Below, in pieces: positions 55,440-55,502 of a stretch of DNA of 55,502 nucleotides; position 1 is the first letter of the stretch, and each line of letters opens with the position of its first letter. The stretch is from the NCBI GenBank assembly GCA_947630745.1, contig CANRIT010000003.1:1-55502 (forward strand). The letters are read 5' to 3'. This stretch comes from an uncultured Clostridia bacterium (GTDB lineage: Bacteria > Bacillota > Clostridia > Christensenellales > UBA1242). The translations under genes and the position numbers were made by a program. Under the pieces are notes generated by a model. The model did not search any database. It saw nothing but the letters and a program-made list of their open reading frames with translations, and was not told the DNA's origin.

Positions 55440-55502
55440 ATGGCTATAAGGGAAATTGTTTTACACACCGATAGTTTTATTCGCAAAAAAAGCAAACCAG
55501 TC
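55440..55502 (+). CDS. def: Peptide deformylase, N-terminal start only (runs off window)
   Basis: Only 21 codons are present: MAIREIVLHTDSFIRKKSKP and then V at the edge. This is the characteristic first strand and L-R-K-K-S/A-KPV segment of bacterial peptide deformylases (usually MAIRxIxxxPDPxLRKxSxPV). The catalytic GxGLAAxQ, EGCLS and HExDH motifs lie outside. Ribosome binding site AAGGAG. Position after priA fits the Firmicute priA-def-fmt order. Removes the formyl group from nascent N-terminal Met. Confidence 0.85.
   Translation, partial: MAIREIVLHTDSFIRKKSKPV

Noticed and set aside
1..55502. tRNA, rRNA or known riboswitch genes
   Set aside because: I looked for cloverleaf tRNA signatures (GGTTCRANYCC-like arms), rRNA stretches and common riboswitch cores and saw none; the GC-rich cloverleaf repeats have stems and loops unlike tRNA.

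Overview
The window looks like a piece of the chromosome of an AT-rich, low-GC Gram-positive bacterium of the Clostridia type, probably an uncultured anaerobe. The reasons are the gene families (ClpC with a UVR motif, YhbY, LepA, pyruvate phosphate dikinase, the rpoZ-priA-def order), the late sporulation genes (intact sigK, yqfC, yqfD, a YlmC/YmxH-type PRC-barrel gene), the Gram-positive LexA box (GAAC-N4-GTTC) and the TTGACA-N17-TATAAT promoters. It is mostly core chromosome. I see no phage, plasmid, IS transposase, CRISPR, rRNA or tRNA gene.

Layout. 1-5.8 kb: the end of clpC, a tandem-duplicated acyltransferase, two opposed fragments of a decayed hydrolase gene, a degenerate ABC-ATPase-like gene, a subtilisin-like protease and small genes. 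5.8-15.6 kb: yhbY, obg, nth, a DUF3343/cysteine-desulfurase pair, sigK, a lipoprotein and lepA. 15.6-26.7 kb: tsaE with a tsaB-rimI fusion, a cell-wall cluster (membrane Mur ligase, alpha/beta hydrolase, Ddl-type ligase), then parE-parC. 26.7-38.7 kb: M16-like peptidase, PRC-barrel protein, nrdR, PAP2 phosphatase, a two-gene HExxH module between 33-bp direct repeats, an ABC-F ATPase, yqfC-yqfD, a ybeY-era fusion and recO. 39-46.3 kb: ppdK with a histone-H1-like tail, then a tightly coupled operon dnaG - sigma-region-2-only protein - rpoD - Zn-ribbon protein. 46.4-55.5 kb: YkvI-like permease, lytic transglycosylase, SOS-controlled dinB, engB/ysxC, rnc, a PH-domain protein, rpoZ-priA, two small unknown genes and the start of def.

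How the genes work together. Many products act in replication, repair, RNA and ribosome maturation: ParEC, DnaG, PriA, RecO, Nth and DinB; Obg, Era/YbeY, YhbY, EngB, RNase III and LepA; TsaE and TsaB for t6A; RpoD and omega for transcription. SigK, YqfC and YqfD imply endospore formation.

The most unusual signals are these. (1) A recurrent promoter layout, -35/N16-18/TATAAT/N6/ATG or GTG, puts the predicted transcription start on the start codon of at least ten genes, so leaderless mRNAs look common here. (2) Two distant copies of a GC-rich element fold into the same four-way (cloverleaf) junction, with compensatory changes in the stems. (3) A two-gene module is bounded by perfect 33-bp direct repeats. 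(4) A sigma-domain-2-only protein is coupled to rpoD. (5) There are several gene fusions and pseudo-enzymes. All coordinates and motifs were read by eye; no database search was run.
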